Source: Semisulcospira habei (lineage: Eukaryota > Mollusca > Gastropoda > Semisulcospiridae). Taken from it: 64,000 bases of DNA. Made by a program: the position numbers and the translations under genes. Each line of letters starts with the position of its first letter. The first letter of the stretch is position 1. Location of the stretch: NCBI GenBank assembly GCA_036245525.1, contig BTPG01000003.1:136774640-136838639 (forward strand), in the 5' to 3' direction. Below are positions 1 to 11,027 of this stretch, piece after piece. The notes under the pieces were generated by a model. It was not told the origin of the DNA, did not search any database, and worked only from the letters and a program-made list of their open reading frames with translations.

Positions 1-14
1 CCAGCCCCACTGAA

Positions 15-115
15 TAGCAAAAGGTCTTCGGGCCGACGACGGCCGCAGCGGTTACCCCTGCATAGCCGTGTGCAGGCCAACTGCATCTGTCTTCGGCCCA
101 AATACCTTTGCTTTC
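15..115. repeat. Hairpin element, family A (copy 1)
   Basis: Imperfect palindrome of about 100 bp. Outer arms AGCAAAAGGTCTTCGGGCC and the complement of GGCCCAAATACCTTTGCT flank a GC-rich centre with GCAGGCCAACTGC. Related copies lie at 18848-18962, 22271-22366 and 62941-63032. No coding potential. Probably a small non-autonomous DNA element. Confidence 0.7.
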
Positions 116-119
116 GTAC

Positions 120-700
120 TGTTTACAATACTGAAGGAACTCGAAGTTGCGTAGTCTCTTGCTTTGTGCATCGCTTTTTAGCGTTGATGAGGCTGAGGCC
201 GTGCGCCATCGCCAGCTGTCGTCGCCCGCGCCGTAGTGCTTGCCGTCTGCGAACCCGGGCAGTGCGACTAATTTTGGGGTAATTACGTGCCAACATCATA
301 ATGCTGTAGGGATCCATTCTGCTGCATTTTCAGTTGTCGGCGACCGGCGTAGTAAATCTAGTCAGCACTCCAACAGTACAGCACCTCTTTTCCGTCGATT
401 ATGGAGTAAAAGACGAGTAGCTCCTGAAACCGAAAGAACATGGTGGCTATTCAGTTTAGCGCATAACCAGGCCGGCGGACACCTGTCTAGGGACCGGCTT
501 TTCACGTGGTAGCCGGCGCACCCCCCCCCCCCCTCTCATACACACATGCACCTCAGTCCCTCGGGTCATTTGTTTTTCAGACAGTTGACTATTCATCACC
601 GTTTGAAATCTTCCTACGCCACAGATGAAGATTTATAAATGCGAGCCTGCCTAAATCTTAAACTGATCTATCCTTAGTAAATTCAAGCTTGTTGCATTCA
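120..700. other. No recognised feature
   Basis: Short overlapping frames without recognisable motifs, plus a C-run near 521-533. I see no gene, RNA or repeat here that I can support. Confidence 0.5.
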
Positions 701-716
701 TCTTTTGTTAATCGGC

Positions 717-797
717 CTTTGACTGTCGGCATCGGTTTTTGTGGCGATAATTCCTGCAGAAACCATTGCCACAAAACCTGCTACCGAAAACCAAAAA
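717..797. repeat. Short palindromic element
   Basis: Arms CGGTTTTTGTGGC and GCCACAAAACC pair around a short centre. The outer parts (TTTGACTGTCGGCATCGG and CTACCGAAAACCAAA) also pair imperfectly. The complement of 1990-2035 starts with similar sequence (CTTTGGTTGTCGGTAGCGG), so this is a dispersed element. Confidence 0.55.
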
Positions 798-958
798 GTT
801 ACATGTATGCCGATATGCAGTCAATATGCGCTGGTCTGTGTCCCCATTCAATTCAAGTTTGTGTCACTCTTTCAGCAGTGGTGACACAGTCGTGTGTGTC
901 CCATCATGCCTACACAACCACCGTTTTCAAGGCCATAAATGTATGTCTGACCAGTTTC

Positions 959-1091
959 GGGTGATCATTGCGTCATTGCTCGCCTCCTACTACCCGTGTT
1001 GCCACGTAGGAGCGGGTGAGCAATGAGGCAGCGAGGTACTTTCTTTTTACTTCCCGGGTTAGGAGGTGAGCCAGGACGCAACGATCATCCC
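959..1091. repeat. Long palindrome
   Basis: Arms GGGTGATCATTGCGTCATTG and the complement of CAGGACGCAACGATCATCCC close a 133-bp fold-back with an inner GCTCGCCTCC/GGAGGTGAGC stem. Likely a MITE-like hairpin. No second copy seen in the window. Confidence 0.65.
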
Positions 1092-1184
1092 GTGCCTGAG
1101 TGTCTGACAATGGAGAATCGTCTGATAAGTGCCTCTGATCTGGCGTTGGATCGACCGTTAATCCTTTGAAGAGGTTTTTGTCCG

Positions 1185-1305
1185 ACAAAGATTCCTACCA
1201 TAGGGGCCTGTCGTTAGTGCTTTGACTAATGCAAATCCGCTGCGCCACCGCATGCGCGCCACCGCCTACTAATCTCAAGTGGGAATACAAGGGAAGAAAC
1301 GAAAG
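1185..1305 (-). repeat. SINE-like fragment with tRNA box A
   Basis: Read on the minus strand this holds GGTGGCGCAGCGGATTTGC, resembling a tRNA box A. It is repeated in opposite orientation at 1865-2035, including the trailing GTCAAAGCAC or related tail. No convincing box B, so it is a fragment. Confidence 0.5.
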
Positions 1306-1309
1306 GCAC

Positions 1310-1860
1310 ACAAATCGACGAAGTACTGTGATTCCAGAGCAGTTTTCAACCCTCAAACCAACCATCCGCCTAAAACCTCGAACTAAGCGGCAAACTCGGT
1401 AGATATTTTGCCACAAATCTATACCAACTTTGTCCTCCGATCAAAACTGATAGTTTAGTATCAAGGCCTTTTGCACAGTCAAGCATCATTTATAGCAGAC
1501 GTCGAGTTTGTAGGGTTTAAGATTTATGTAAATTAGCATATCCAATGAAATTAAAACAAGAGGGTGCGTCTTACTGTCGACATGAACTTCTGACTGACCT
1601 GCACGCAGCAGTCGCTTTAGGTACGTATTTCCCACAGCCCGAAAAGGTCTACTTCAGTTAATGGAGTCTGGTTTAAACACTGCTCAGTTGTCAAATATCT
1701 TTTCAAGCAATTTGCTTCGACTACAGAGTAAACACGGCAGAAAACAATGGATTCACTGCAGTGCAAAAGATGCCTCTTTCACGGCACTCTACTAAAGGGT
1801 TTAGCGATCAACTCAAGATGTTGAGAAAGAGGTCCGGGATACTTCCGGCTACAGCTAGAA
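1310..1860. other. No recognised feature
   Basis: Unique-looking AT-rich sequence. No domain, splice-supported exon or repeat relationship could be recognised. Confidence 0.45.
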
Positions 1861-1864
1861 TTTC

Positions 1865-2035
1865 GCGGCGGGTGTGCTTCGTTTCTTCGTTTCGTTTCTT
1901 CCCTAATATTCTGACTTGAGCTCACGTACGCGGTGGCCGCGCGCACGCGGTGGCGCAGCGGATTTGCATTACTCATCACGCCCCTATGATTTCTACGGGA
2001 CTCGTCGCGACAGAAACCGCTACCGACAACCAAAG
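1865..2035 (+). repeat. SINE-like fragment, inverted relative to 1185-1305
   Basis: Contains CGGTGGCGCAGCGGATTTGC (box A-like) and upstream TTTCGTTTCTTCCCT, matching the complement of 1185-1305. The downstream CGACAGAAACCGCTACCGAC relates to the palindrome at 717-797, so the full element is composite. Confidence 0.5.
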
Positions 2036-2131
2036 GGTCAAAGCTCAGGGGTAGTGCCTGCTTAGCTTGGCCTTGACAAGTGCCAATCTAATCAGGCACT
2101 GCCATTGAATAGTCACGACTCAACGCATGAA
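2031..2131. repeat. Hairpin element, family B (divergent copy)
   Basis: Arms CAGGGGTAGTGCCTGCTTAG and the complement of CTAATCAGGCACTGCC resemble the family B hairpin at 3246-3345 and 40482-40570 (core GGCAGTGCCAGGTTAGCTTGG). Confidence 0.6.
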
Positions 2132-2255
2132 TACATGTCAACGTGAGCTTTCACGGTCTGTCTCTGCCCATCTCCTGCATTCGGCTGCAGAAGAGAAAGA
2201 GACACCATATACATGTGGTGATAAGACTTGTTAAACGAACTCTACTCCTTTTCAG

Positions 2256-2421
2256 CACAGCCCACTAACCCTCCACCTTTTGAGCCGGAACCTACCGGCA
2301 GGTCGACTGCTCAGACAGCGCTGAGATATGGAGTGCCCATAGTTGCTGGTGTAGCGGTGGTTGCGGCAGCTCCTCTCGCTCTTAGTGCTCTCAGGTTTTG
2401 CAGCAGGCGGCATTACAGCTG
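2256..2421 (+). CDS. ISG12/IFI27-like gene, upstream exon (frameshifted)
   Basis: Exon of an interferon-alpha-inducible protein 27/ISG12-like gene; the family comprises small hydrophobic membrane proteins, often mitochondrial, linked to innate immunity and apoptosis. Sequence shows a 3' splice site (CCTTTTCAG) before 2256, a Pro-rich lead, then a hydrophobic Ala/Val-rich run (VPIVAGVAVVAAAPLALSAL) and a donor GGTATGT after 2421. The family motif GFAAGGITAG is present, but in a different frame: one base near 2393 is extra. The split Gly codon joins in phase to the exon at 2954. The frameshift means either a pseudogene or a base-level sequence error. The first coding exon upstream is not seen. 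Family call from recalled sequence pattern, not a search. Confidence 0.75.
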
Positions 2422-2489
2422 GTATGTTTCATTTAAATTTTGTTGGTTTTTAAGGTTGTTTTTCTTCTCATTAAAAGACTTGAGACATC

Positions 2490-2590
<101 letters not shown>

Positions 2591-2953
2591 CAACAAACAA
2601 ACAGGCTTTGTTTATGTGTCTGACTGTCATGAAAGAGAATCATAAAAGGAGTGTAAGTTTTACTGAAATCATTTTGGCTGTACCATATTCTCCTCATTAA
2701 AAATTGACCCAGTCAAACGCAAGGACTGAATGGCCTTTTTTGTTTGCTTTGTTTTTTGTTTTTTTAGCAACCACTAAAATTACGATTGTCTTTGATATTA
2801 AGAGAGGATGTAAGTTCATGAATCTCATTAGTCATATAATAAACAAACGTTTGTTCCGAAGTACAGAGGTCTACGCTGTATTGGCGTACAGGTTATTTCT
2901 TTCCCATGCCATCTTTTATGTTCCCTGACTTCGCGAACGTCTTTTATCTCCAG

Positions 2954-3222
2954 GTTCTTACGCTGCATCAATAATGTCGTGTGTGGCAACTACGGGCTAT
3001 GGGGCGGGGGTACTTGCTGCGGCACAGAGTGCGGGTGCGGCGGGGATCTCAGTCTCTACAAGCGTGTTGCTTGCTGGTGGTGGTGCTGCGGTAGGGGAGG
3101 CAACAATGCGATTGACCGGGAGAGGCAAGTCCACATTGCAAGTGTTAGTAAATTGTTATTTTACCACCTTAATCCATTTAACCCCAAGGCCGCATCCTCC
3201 AGTTTTTGGAGGCGTCACCTAA
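2954..3222 (+). CDS. ISG12/IFI27-like gene, downstream exon
   Basis: Continues the exon at 2256-2421: acceptor TATCTCCAG, then SYAASIMSCVATTGYGAGVL and further Gly/Ala-rich hydrophobic sequence (AQSAGAAGISVSTSVLLAGG). This is the ISG12 core of glycine-spaced transmembrane helices. The frame stays open to a stop at 3220-3222, but the true end is uncertain: after about 3140 the reading loses family character, and a TTAA-flanked MITE starts at 3178. So the exon may end at a weak donor near 3139, or the MITE may have replaced the C-terminus. A second, more decayed copy of this exon and its upstream intron lies at 63060-63341, which suggests a local gene family. Confidence 0.75.
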
Positions 3223-3365
3223 CGACTAAGTACCAGTTGTAAAAAAATGAGTCGACCATGATAATTCAAGGGTAGTGCCAGGTTAGCTTGGCGCCTAAAG
3301 GCGCCAAGTTAATCTTGCATAACCCTTGAATTATCATGGTCCATCCATCTCCTGCTGTAGGGTGT
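3178..3365. mobile_element. TTAA-type MITE with family B hairpin
   Basis: Begins TTAACCCC and holds TTTTGGAGGCGTC, found inverted near the end of the full copy at 40450-40632. Inside is a hairpin, 3246-3345, with arms TCGACCATGATAATTCAAGG / CCTTGAATTATCATGGT around GGCGCC. The right terminal repeat is not clear, so this copy is probably truncated. Confidence 0.65.
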
Positions 3366-3418
3366 TGGGGCTAAATAACATCTTCAGTTTGATGATTAGC
3401 TTGAACTGAAGATTTGGT

Positions 3419-3470
3419 CAACAAGAGGCATAGAATCTCATGAGCCCCTGCGGTTCACGTGAAGCTCAAT
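3419..3470. repeat. Family C hairpin fragment
   Basis: CAAGAGGCATAGAATCTCAT followed by GAGCCCC is half of the hairpin found complete at 4522-4760 and 44247-44463. Confidence 0.55.
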
Positions 3471-3615
3471 ATAATAATATTAATAATGTACATTTATATA
3501 GCGCTTAACCTCCAGATGAATGGTGCTCTAAGCGCTTTACAAGATCAAAAATCACAGAACAAAAAGTACAAGAAAGTAAAAGCTACAATAAATATTACAA
3601 AAACTAAAGTGACAC
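3468..3615 (+). repeat. TATATAGCGC-type dispersed repeat
   Basis: AATAATAATGT leads into ACATTTATATAGCGCTTAAC and, 30 bp on, CTCTAAGCGCTTTACA. This pair is a common interspersed repeat in marine invertebrate DNA (recalled). The start matches the AT-rich tails near 22110-22135 and 48820-48881. Confidence 0.55.
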
Positions 3616-4268
3616 TTACCAAAAGCTCACACTCACACATACACACACACCGTTACAAAAACAGTTACTGCCAAAGATTGCTAACGCACTGAAAATGCAT
3701 CTAACTATACGCATAAGAAAGTAATAGAGCCAACTTTAATTATACAAAATAAGCATCTTTTTTTTCGATTTGTGATTCACAAATTGAAGTGAAACTTGTC
3801 GTGACTCCACCTCATGAATATTTCGAAGAATAGCCGATGGCACATGTAAGCGGGGACGAGGAGGTAATGGAGGTGCGGCGCAATTTGCAAAAGGTATGGT
3901 CGCAGGTAGTGGTCGCATGTCGGAGGCGTCCCGTCGCAAGTCGCACGCCGGCCAAAAACGACCTAAAAACATGTATTATATATGTTGGCCGCCGCTCGGA
4001 GAGCGGTTCTATACCCATATCCAGTTTTAAAAAATGGGACATTTGGAGATTTTTCGCGGCCTTTATTTCGCGTCTTCAGGGCGATTTCTTACAAATGGTC
4101 AAACACTATCTGCATAAAAAGTGTGCAAACATTACATTCAGATTATTGCTTTTGTATTTGTGTTTGTTGCATTTTAACGATGAGTTGACACTGCACCATT
4201 TGATATTCCATTTTATGTGAAAATCTCTAAAATAATGTTATTTTATTTTAATTAATTCACATTTCTGA

Positions 4269-4269
4269 T

Positions 4270-4340
<71 letters not shown>
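4269..4340. repeat. (CA)n microsatellite
   Basis: Pure CA tract within the left flanking repeat. The equivalent tract at 17790-17866 is longer. Confidence 0.95.
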
Positions 4341-4343
<3 letters not shown>

Positions 4344-4521
4344 GCGCGAATGCAGTATTTCCATGACACTCAAGTAGCATAGTAGTCCTAACGGAGAGTG
4401 CAAGTTTAGATATTCACCCTGACAAGCCGGTAAAGCACAACGGGAACTGACTCGCGCGGTTTTGTCAAGTTCTCGTTTTTCTGCTCAGATGTCTGTGACA
4501 CAGAGTGCGTGTGCGACAGGG

Positions 4522-4760
4522 TTAACCCCTTCACTGCCAGCGGACACGAAATGCTCATCCGGCTGAAATCAGCGCACGTTGACCGACCTTCGCGTGAAGA
4601 TGAACAAAATGTAACGGGGACCATAGGAGTAAACAACATGGGACTATCAAGAGACATAAATCCTCATGAGCTCCCGCGACTGCGCCGGGGGGCTCATAAG
4701 GGTTTATGTCTCTTGCAGATGGATATTTCCTTCGACTTTCCGCGGCAGTTAAGGGGTTAA
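4522..4760. mobile_element. piggyBac-like MITE, family C (complete copy)
   Basis: Bounded by TTAA on both sides, with inverted ends CCCCTTCACTGCC and GGCAGTTAAGGGG. An inner hairpin pairs GAGACATAAATCCTCATGAG with CTCATAAGGGTTTATGTCTC. TTAA targets plus CCC...GGG ends are the hallmark of piggyBac superfamily elements (established). No transposase is encoded, so it is non-autonomous. Confidence 0.8.
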
Positions 4761-4776
4761 TGAGCTGGTTGTGTTG

Positions 4777-4864
4777 CCGTCCATGGATTGTTTAAAGTTA
4801 CTGCGGGGAGGTGTCGAGCGAGCTCGGCACCTCCCCGCTCAAACTTCACACCGTCCATGGACAT
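4777..4864. repeat. Palindrome inside the flanking repeat
   Basis: Outer arms GTCCATGGA/TCCATGGAC and inner stem GCGGGGAGGTGTCGAGC pairing with GAGCTCGGCACCTCCCCGC. Also present at 18308-18396 in the right flanking copy. Confidence 0.75.
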
Positions 4865-4994
4865 AACCTTACCATTTAATTAACTCGGTCACAGCTGTCC
4901 GTCCGTCTGTCCGTTTGTTCATACGCCTATTCATATTTCCATTAGTGGTAAAAGAGCAAGACCGGTCCCACCCAGGTATGCATCCGGTCACTCT

Positions 4995-5104
4995 GGTCCC
5001 GACGCCTCAAAATGTCCGAGCAGAAGAATGTGAAGCACTCGGGGGCGTTTCGATCGGTATTCGTAGTTAGTAACTACAGGCTCCGATTTACTCATCAGGG
5101 AACC
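4995..5104 (-). ncRNA. Type I hammerhead ribozyme, copy 1
   Basis: On the minus strand: stem I GGTTCC, core CTGATGA, stem II closed by G-C, GAAA, stem III ACGCC/GGCGT, cleavage after GTC, stem I partner GGGACC. Predicted cut between 5001 and 5000. See copy at 17253-17362 for detail. Confidence 0.85.
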
Positions 5105-6374
5105 GGCCTACAATTCTCAGTCCATTTCTTGGTGTCTTCCTCCCAGTGTGTCGCATTTAAATCCTTACATAAGGACATGTTATCCGTGTAGTCCATGCAT
5201 ATAACTGTAGTCCTGACGCGGCATTATTGATGTCCAGTATGGTCGCTTTCAAACCCTTGCAGTATTCCTGACGCGGTGTTATAGATGTCTAGTATGAACG
5301 CTTTCAAATAGTCCTTGCAGTATTCCTGATGCGGTGTTATTGATGTCAAGTATGATTGCTTCAAATCCTTGCAGGGTCCAGTCTTGTGTCGGGATCCGAT
5401 TGTATCGCTGCGTCTTCTGTTCCCTCGGCGCTTGTGCCTGTCCGTTCCAAGATCATTTCCTGCTCAGCGGGGCTTAGCCGCGATAAGATACAAGGAACCG
5501 TTGGGCGGAGTTTGCGTGTATCGACGTGGGAGTCATATTCTTTGTTTATTAATCCGTCCGTTTTGACGGATCAATCCCAGACTGAGTGTCGTTGTTGTTG
5601 TTGTTGATTCTCCGTGTATTCGTGTTTGTAGACGATGCCGGTTGTTTGTGCGGCTGTGTTGCCTTCCATACGACAGACTAGTGTTTCTAGTATTGTCCTC
5701 TGTGTAGGTGGTACGCAGTGTTGCCGTGGTGCATATCTCACAGTTGATGCTTTAAAATCAGCTTATTGTTGTAGCTGTTGCTGCTGTTTTGGTGTGGCTG
5801 TCGTTTCGTTGATTGCTGTTGTTGCCGTTGTGGGCCGCCTGAATTGTATACCGTTTTGGTGGTAGGTGCCGGGTTTTGTCGTTGTAGAAGGGCCTTCAAT
5901 TCTTCGAGTGCTTCACAGAATAGTTGGCCTCGCTTGTTGCGAGCGTTCCAGTCCTCCTTTCACTTTTGTGCGCTTTAGAACGAGTTCTTTGTGACCAGTG
6001 TTGCCTGGTGTTGTAGATTAAAGTTGGTGCTGCGTAGTTTTGTGGTCGGTGTGAAGTAGACAATGTCCGTTTCCTCTTATTCTTAGTCCGTGTTGTAGAC
6101 AAAGTGGCTTGCCTTTCTCGTTGGCGGGAGGTAAGTCTTTTAGCAAACAGTATGACGTCATAGCGTGTAGCGATTCATGACAGATGTCACTTCAGTAGAG
6201 GGTTTTGCCGTGGGGGCTGCAGGGCCGATTGTTGGCCTCAGTTGAGTAGCTGGCTCACACGTGTCTTGTTAAAGTAGCAGAAAAAAAGGATCGCAGTGTA
6301 GTTTGTCGCTTGTTCTATAGCTTGTCGATCGTGTGGTGTTAATTGGTGATTTTCGTTCCATGTTCATTTTCTCA

Positions 6375-6552
6375 GGTGTGGGGAGTGCGTTCCAACCACC
6401 CTATTATAGGTGTGGGAGTGGGTCTCAACCACCCTATTATAGGTGTGGGAGTGGGTCTCAACCACCCTATTATAGGTGTGGGAGTCGGTCTCAACCACCC
6501 TATTATAGGTGTGGGAGTGGGTCTCAACCACCTTATTATAGGTGTGGGAGAA
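6375..6552. repeat. 33-bp minisatellite of unit F1
   Basis: Five to six copies of a 33-bp repeat, each carrying the dyad CCTATAATAGG with GTGTGGGAGTGGGTCTCAAC. Degenerate copies continue to about 6665. Confidence 0.92.
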
Positions 6553-7621
6553 TGGTCGAAGAGCTCCTTCTTGCTTGTGGTTTCTTGGTTGTATAGTCAG
6601 TCGTTCCATCCACCCTTTATCAGGCGTGGGGAATGGGTCTCAACCACCCTGTTTCAGGTGTGGGAAACCATCGATGACTTTCTTCTTCTTTGTAGTTCTC
6701 CGTTGACATAGATGTCTTGGGTCTTGATCCCCGTTTCTGGCGGAGTTAGGGCTGGCAGCTGTTGTTTCCTTCGTCGTCTCGCTTCGAATGAGGCTTTGGC
6801 CGGCTGGGTGTGAGGGCAGAGCGGCTTAGTGCAGCGCGCGTGCCGATGACGTATGGTCGAATCCCATTGGTCGGCTGTCGTGGTCGGACTGATCGCCCGC
6901 TGTCCGTGTGAGATAGCGTCTTGTGACCTTGGTTGCAGGTGGAGTCTATCTTCTATGTCGGCCAGTCCATTTTTGTGGTATGCTATATCTCTGTCAGCCG
7001 TATAGACGTGGAGATGAGAGGTAGTTGTCTGTTGATGGTGTATATCTGGATGCTTAGAGTAAACATCTGTCATGACACGTCCGTCTCCCGTAAGTGTTTG
7101 CTAGAAAGTGAGCTAGCTGGATTGCTCTTTTACCGGCACTGATATGAGCTATCTCCTCTTATTTAAGAGGCGCTCTCTGCTTTGTTGAATCAGTGTTCCG
7201 ATCCCCTCAGGACGGTGAGCCTGAGGTTGGGGTTGTGTGCATTGAAGCGTGGCCACTCCTAACGGTGCGCGCGTGGCCGGGGCCGATAGCGGTGGCGTCA
7301 TCCTGATTGCATCATCATTCTGGCCGCGAAGTGAAGATGAGTGATGGTGGGCCGCTGTATTACGCTTAGTCCCTTCGTGTGTTTGTCGATTCAATCTTGA
7401 TGGTCCAGTAGAGCAATGAAGATGCGATATTTTTCCTGTTCGCACAGTCCGAGTGAAAGGAGAATGAAGTGGGCATAATATGCCAGGATTTGAAAGCGAG
7501 GCGTAGGTGAAACCAAAAGTGACCGGTTTTGCACATTGCTGAGGATAGCAAACGACCCTAAAAAAATCGGGTGGCTATTCACGGGTCCTAGTCAGGTCGG
7601 TGCTACGCACCTTCAATCCAG

Positions 7622-8714
7622 TGGTAAAAGAGCAAGACCGGTCCCACCCAGGTATGCATCCGGTCACTCTGGTCCCGACGCCTCAAAATGTCCGAGCAGA
7701 AGAATGTGAAGCACTCGGGGGCGTTTCGATCGGTATTCGTAGTTAGTAACTACAGGCTCCGATTTACTCATCAGGGAACCGGCCTACAATTCTCAGTCCA
7801 TTTCTTGGTGTCTTCCTCCCAGTGTGTCGCATTTAAATCCTTACATAAGGACATGTTATCCGTGTAGTCCATGCATGTAACTGTAGTCCTGACGCGGCAT
7901 TATTGATGTCCAGTATGGTCGCTTTCAAACCCTTGCAGTATTCCTGACGCGGTGTTATAGATGTCTAGTATGAACGCTTTCAAATAGTCCTTGCAGTATT
8001 CCTGATGCGGTGTTATTGATGTCAAGTATGATTGCTTCAAATCCTTGCAGGGTCCAGTCTTGTGTCGGGATCCGATTGTATCGCTGCGTCTTCTGTTCCC
8101 TCGGCGCTTGTGCCTGTCCGTTCCAAGATCATTTCAAACTCCTGCTCAGCGGGGCTTAGCCGCGATAAGATACAAGGAACCGTTGGGCGGAGTTTGCGTG
8201 TATCGACGTGGGAGTCATATTCTTTGTTTATTAATCCGTCCGTTTTGACGGATCAATCCCAGACCGAGTGTCGTTGTTGTTGTTGTTGATTCTCCGTGTA
8301 TTCGTGTTTGTAGACGATGCCGGTTGTTTGTGCGGCTGTGTTGCCTTCCATACGACAGACTAGTGTTTCTAGTATTGTCCTCTGTGTAGGTGGTACGCAG
8401 TGTTGCCGTGGTGCATATCTCACAGTTGATGCTTTAAAATCAGCTTATTGTTGTAGCTGTTGCTGCTGTTTTGGTGTGGCTGTCGTTTCGTTGATTGCTG
8501 TTGTTGCCGTTGGCTTGTTGGGCCGCCTGAATTGTATACCGTTTTGGTGGTAGGTGCCGGGTTTTGTCGTTGTAGACTGAAGGGCCTTCAATTCTTCGAG
8601 TGCTTCACAGAATAGTTGGCCTCGCTTGTTGCGAGCGTTCCAGTCCTCCTTTCACTTTTGTGCGCTTTAGAACGAGTTCTTTGTGACCAGTGTTGCCTGG
8701 TGTTGTAGATTAAA
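7622..8714 (-). mobile_element. Ribozyme-bearing repeat unit F2 (truncated)
   Basis: Same minus orientation and constant end as F1, joined head to tail to it. It stops at 8714 at the point where F1 would continue into TTGGTGCTGCG, and there meets an inverted unit. The hammerhead is at 7671-7780. Confidence 0.85.
7671..7780 (-). ncRNA. Type I hammerhead ribozyme, copy 2
   Basis: All core and stem elements identical by eye to copy 1. Predicted minus-strand cut between 7677 and 7676. Confidence 0.85.
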
Positions 8715-9145
8715 GGACCCTGCAAGGATTTGAAGCAATCATACTTGACATCAATAACACCGCATCAGGAATACTGCAAGGATTTGAAAGCGTTCATACT
8801 AGACATCTATAACACCGCGTCAGGAATACTGCAAGGGTTTGAAAGCGACCATACTGGACATCAATAATGCCGCGTCAGGACTACAGTTACATGCATGGAC
8901 TACACGGATAACATGTCCTTATGTAAGGATTTAAATGCGACACACTGGGAGGAAGACACCAAGATATGGACTGAGAATTGTAGGCCGGTTCCCTGATGAG
9001 TAAATCGGAGCCTGTAGTTACTAACTACGAATACCGATCGAAACGCCCCCGAGTGCTTCACATTCTTCTGCTCGGACATTTTGAGGCGTCGGGACCAGAG
9101 TGACCGGATGCATACCTGGGTGGGACCGGTCTTGCTCTTTTACCA
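8715..9145 (+). mobile_element. Ribozyme-bearing repeat unit R0 (short)
   Basis: First plus-orientation unit. It holds only the last 431 bp: 55-bp repeats, hammerhead and constant end TTTTACCA. The junction with F2 at 8714/8715 is the array's inversion point. Confidence 0.85.
8987..9096 (+). ncRNA. Type I hammerhead ribozyme, copy 3
   Basis: Complete core, three stems and GTC site. Predicted cut after 9090. Confidence 0.85.
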
Positions 9146-10124
9146 CTCTGTGAAGCACTCGAAGAATTGAAGGCCCTTCTACAACGACAAAACCCGGCAC
9201 CTACCACCAAAACGGTATACAATTCAGGCGGCCCAACAAGCCAACGGCAACAACAGCAATCAACAAAACGACAGCCACACCAAAACAGCAGCAACAGCTA
9301 CAACAATAAGCTGATTTTAAAGCATCAACTGTGAGATATGCACCACGGCAACACTGCGTACCACCTACACAGAGGACAATACTAGAAACACTAGTCTGTC
9401 GTATGGAAGGCAACACAGCCGCACGAACAACCGGCATCGTCTACAAACACGAATACACGGAGAATCAACAACAACAACAACCACACTCGGTCTGGGATTG
9501 ATCCGTCAAAACGGACGGATTAATAAACAAAGAATATGACTCCCACGTCGATACACGCAAACTCCGCCCAACGGTTCCTTGTATCTTATCGCGGCTAAGC
9601 CCCGCTGAGCAGGAAATGATCTTGGAACGGACAGGCACAAGCGCCGAGGGAACAGAAGACGCAGCGATACAATCGGATCACGACACAAGACTGGATCCTG
9701 CAAGGATTTGAAGCAATCATACTTGACATCAATAACACCGCATCAGGAATACTGCAAGGATTTGAAAGCGTTCATACTAGACATCTATAACCGCGTCAGG
9801 AATACTGCAAGGGTTTGAAAGCGACCACTATACTGGACATCAATAATGCCGCGTCAGGACTACAGTTACATGCATGGACTACACGGATAACATGTCCTTA
9901 TGTAAGGATTTAAATGCGACACACTGGGAGGAAGACACCAAGAAATGGACTGAGAATTGTAGGCCGGTTCCCTGATGAGTAAATCGGAGCCTGTAGTTAC
10001 TAACTACGAATACCGATCGAAACGCCCCCGAGTGCTTCACATTCTTCTGCTCGGACATTTTGAGGCGTCGGGACCAGAGTGACCGGATGCATACCTGGGT
10101 GGGACCGGTCTTGCTCTTTTACCA
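9146..10124 (+). mobile_element. Ribozyme-bearing repeat unit R1 (5'-shortened)
   Basis: Starts at CTCTGTGAAGCACTCG, mid-unit, and runs to the constant end. Predicted monomer between cleavage sites 9091-10069 is 979 nt. It carries small private differences (for example CAACAAAACG near 9262), so it is not a mere copy of R2-R4. Confidence 0.85.
9966..10075 (+). ncRNA. Type I hammerhead ribozyme, copy 4
   Basis: Complete core and stems. Predicted cut after 10069. Confidence 0.85.
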
Positions 10125-10837
10125 CCGTTAGGAGTGGCCACGCTTCGATGCACACAACCCCAACCTCAGGCTCACCGTCCTGAGGGGATCGGAACACTGA
10201 TTCAACAAAGCAGAGAGCGCCTCTTAAATAAGAGGAGATAGCTCATATCAGTGCCGGTAAAAGAGCAATCCAGCTAGCTCACTTTCTAGCAAACACTTAC
10301 GGGAGACGGACGTGTCATGACAGATGTTTACTCTAAGCATCCAGATATACACCATCAACAGACAACTACCTCTCATCTCCACGTCTATACGGCTGACAGA
10401 GATATAGCATACCACAAAAATGGACTGGCCGACATAGAAGATAGACTCCACCTGCAACCAAGGTCACAAGACGCTATCTCACACGGACAGCGGGCGATCA
10501 GTCCGACCACGACAGCCGACCAATGGGATTCGACCATACGTCATCGGCACGCGCGCTGCACTAAGCCGCTCTGCCCTCACACCCAGCAAAGCCTCATTCG
10601 AAGCGAGACGACGAAGGAAACAACAGCTGCCAGCCCTAACTCCGCCAGAAACGGGGATCAAGACCCAAGACATCTATGTCAACGGAGAACTACAAAGAAG
10701 AAGAAAGTCATCGATGGTTTCCCACACCTGAAACAGGGTGGTTGAGACCCATTCCCCACGCCTGATAAAGGGTGGATGGAACGACTGAATACAACCAAGA
10801 AACCACAAGCAAGAAGGAGCTCTTCGACCATTCTCCC

Positions 10838-11027
10838 ACACCTATAATAGGGTGGTTGAGACCACACTCCCACACCTATAATAGGGTGGTTGAGACCGAC
10901 TCCCACACCTATAATAGGGTGGTTGAGACCCACTCCCACACCTATAATAGGGTGGTTGAGACCCACTCCCACACCTATAATAGGGTGGTTGGAACGCACT
11001 CCCCACACCTGAGAAAATGTGGATGGA
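10838..11027. repeat. 33-bp minisatellite of unit R2
   Basis: About five 33-bp copies with dyad CCTATAATAGG. One copy carries GAGACCACACTCC instead of GAGACCCACTCC. Confidence 0.92.

Larger units (their letters stand above)
3896..4945. repeat. 1.05 kb direct repeat flanking the array, left copy
   Basis: Nearly identical to 17412-18470: same order of TTGGCCGCCGCTCGG, a (CA)n tract, a TTAA MITE and a palindrome. Differences are a few substitutions, CA copy number and short indels. The left copy adjoins unique sequence on its left, and the right copy adjoins unique sequence on its right. This is the layout expected if the array inserted with an extremely long target duplication, or arose by segmental duplication. 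Confidence 0.9.
4946..7621 (-). mobile_element. Ribozyme-bearing repeat unit F1 (full, minus orientation)
   Basis: Longest unit of the array, 2.68 kb, read right to left. Its constant end (complement of TTTTACCA) abuts the left flanking repeat. It contains, from the constant end inward, the hammerhead motif (4995-5104), three degenerate 55-bp repeats (about 5220-5380), a region rich in CAA/TTG triplets, a 33-bp minisatellite (6375-6552), a conserved block at 6760-7140 and an extension to 7621. No reverse transcriptase, transposase or integrase frame is present. The minus-strand monomer between F1 and F2 cleavage sites would be 2676 nt. Confidence 0.85.

Noticed and set aside
5356..5865. Small frames repeated in every array unit (for example the Cys-rich and Val-rich ones) as genes
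   Set aside because: They exist on the strand opposite to the ribozyme, come from CAA/TTG triplets, and repeat only because the DNA repeats.
10123..10135. Telomeric repeat at unit starts (CCGTTAGG)
   Set aside because: A single TTAGG without tandem repetition is not telomeric.
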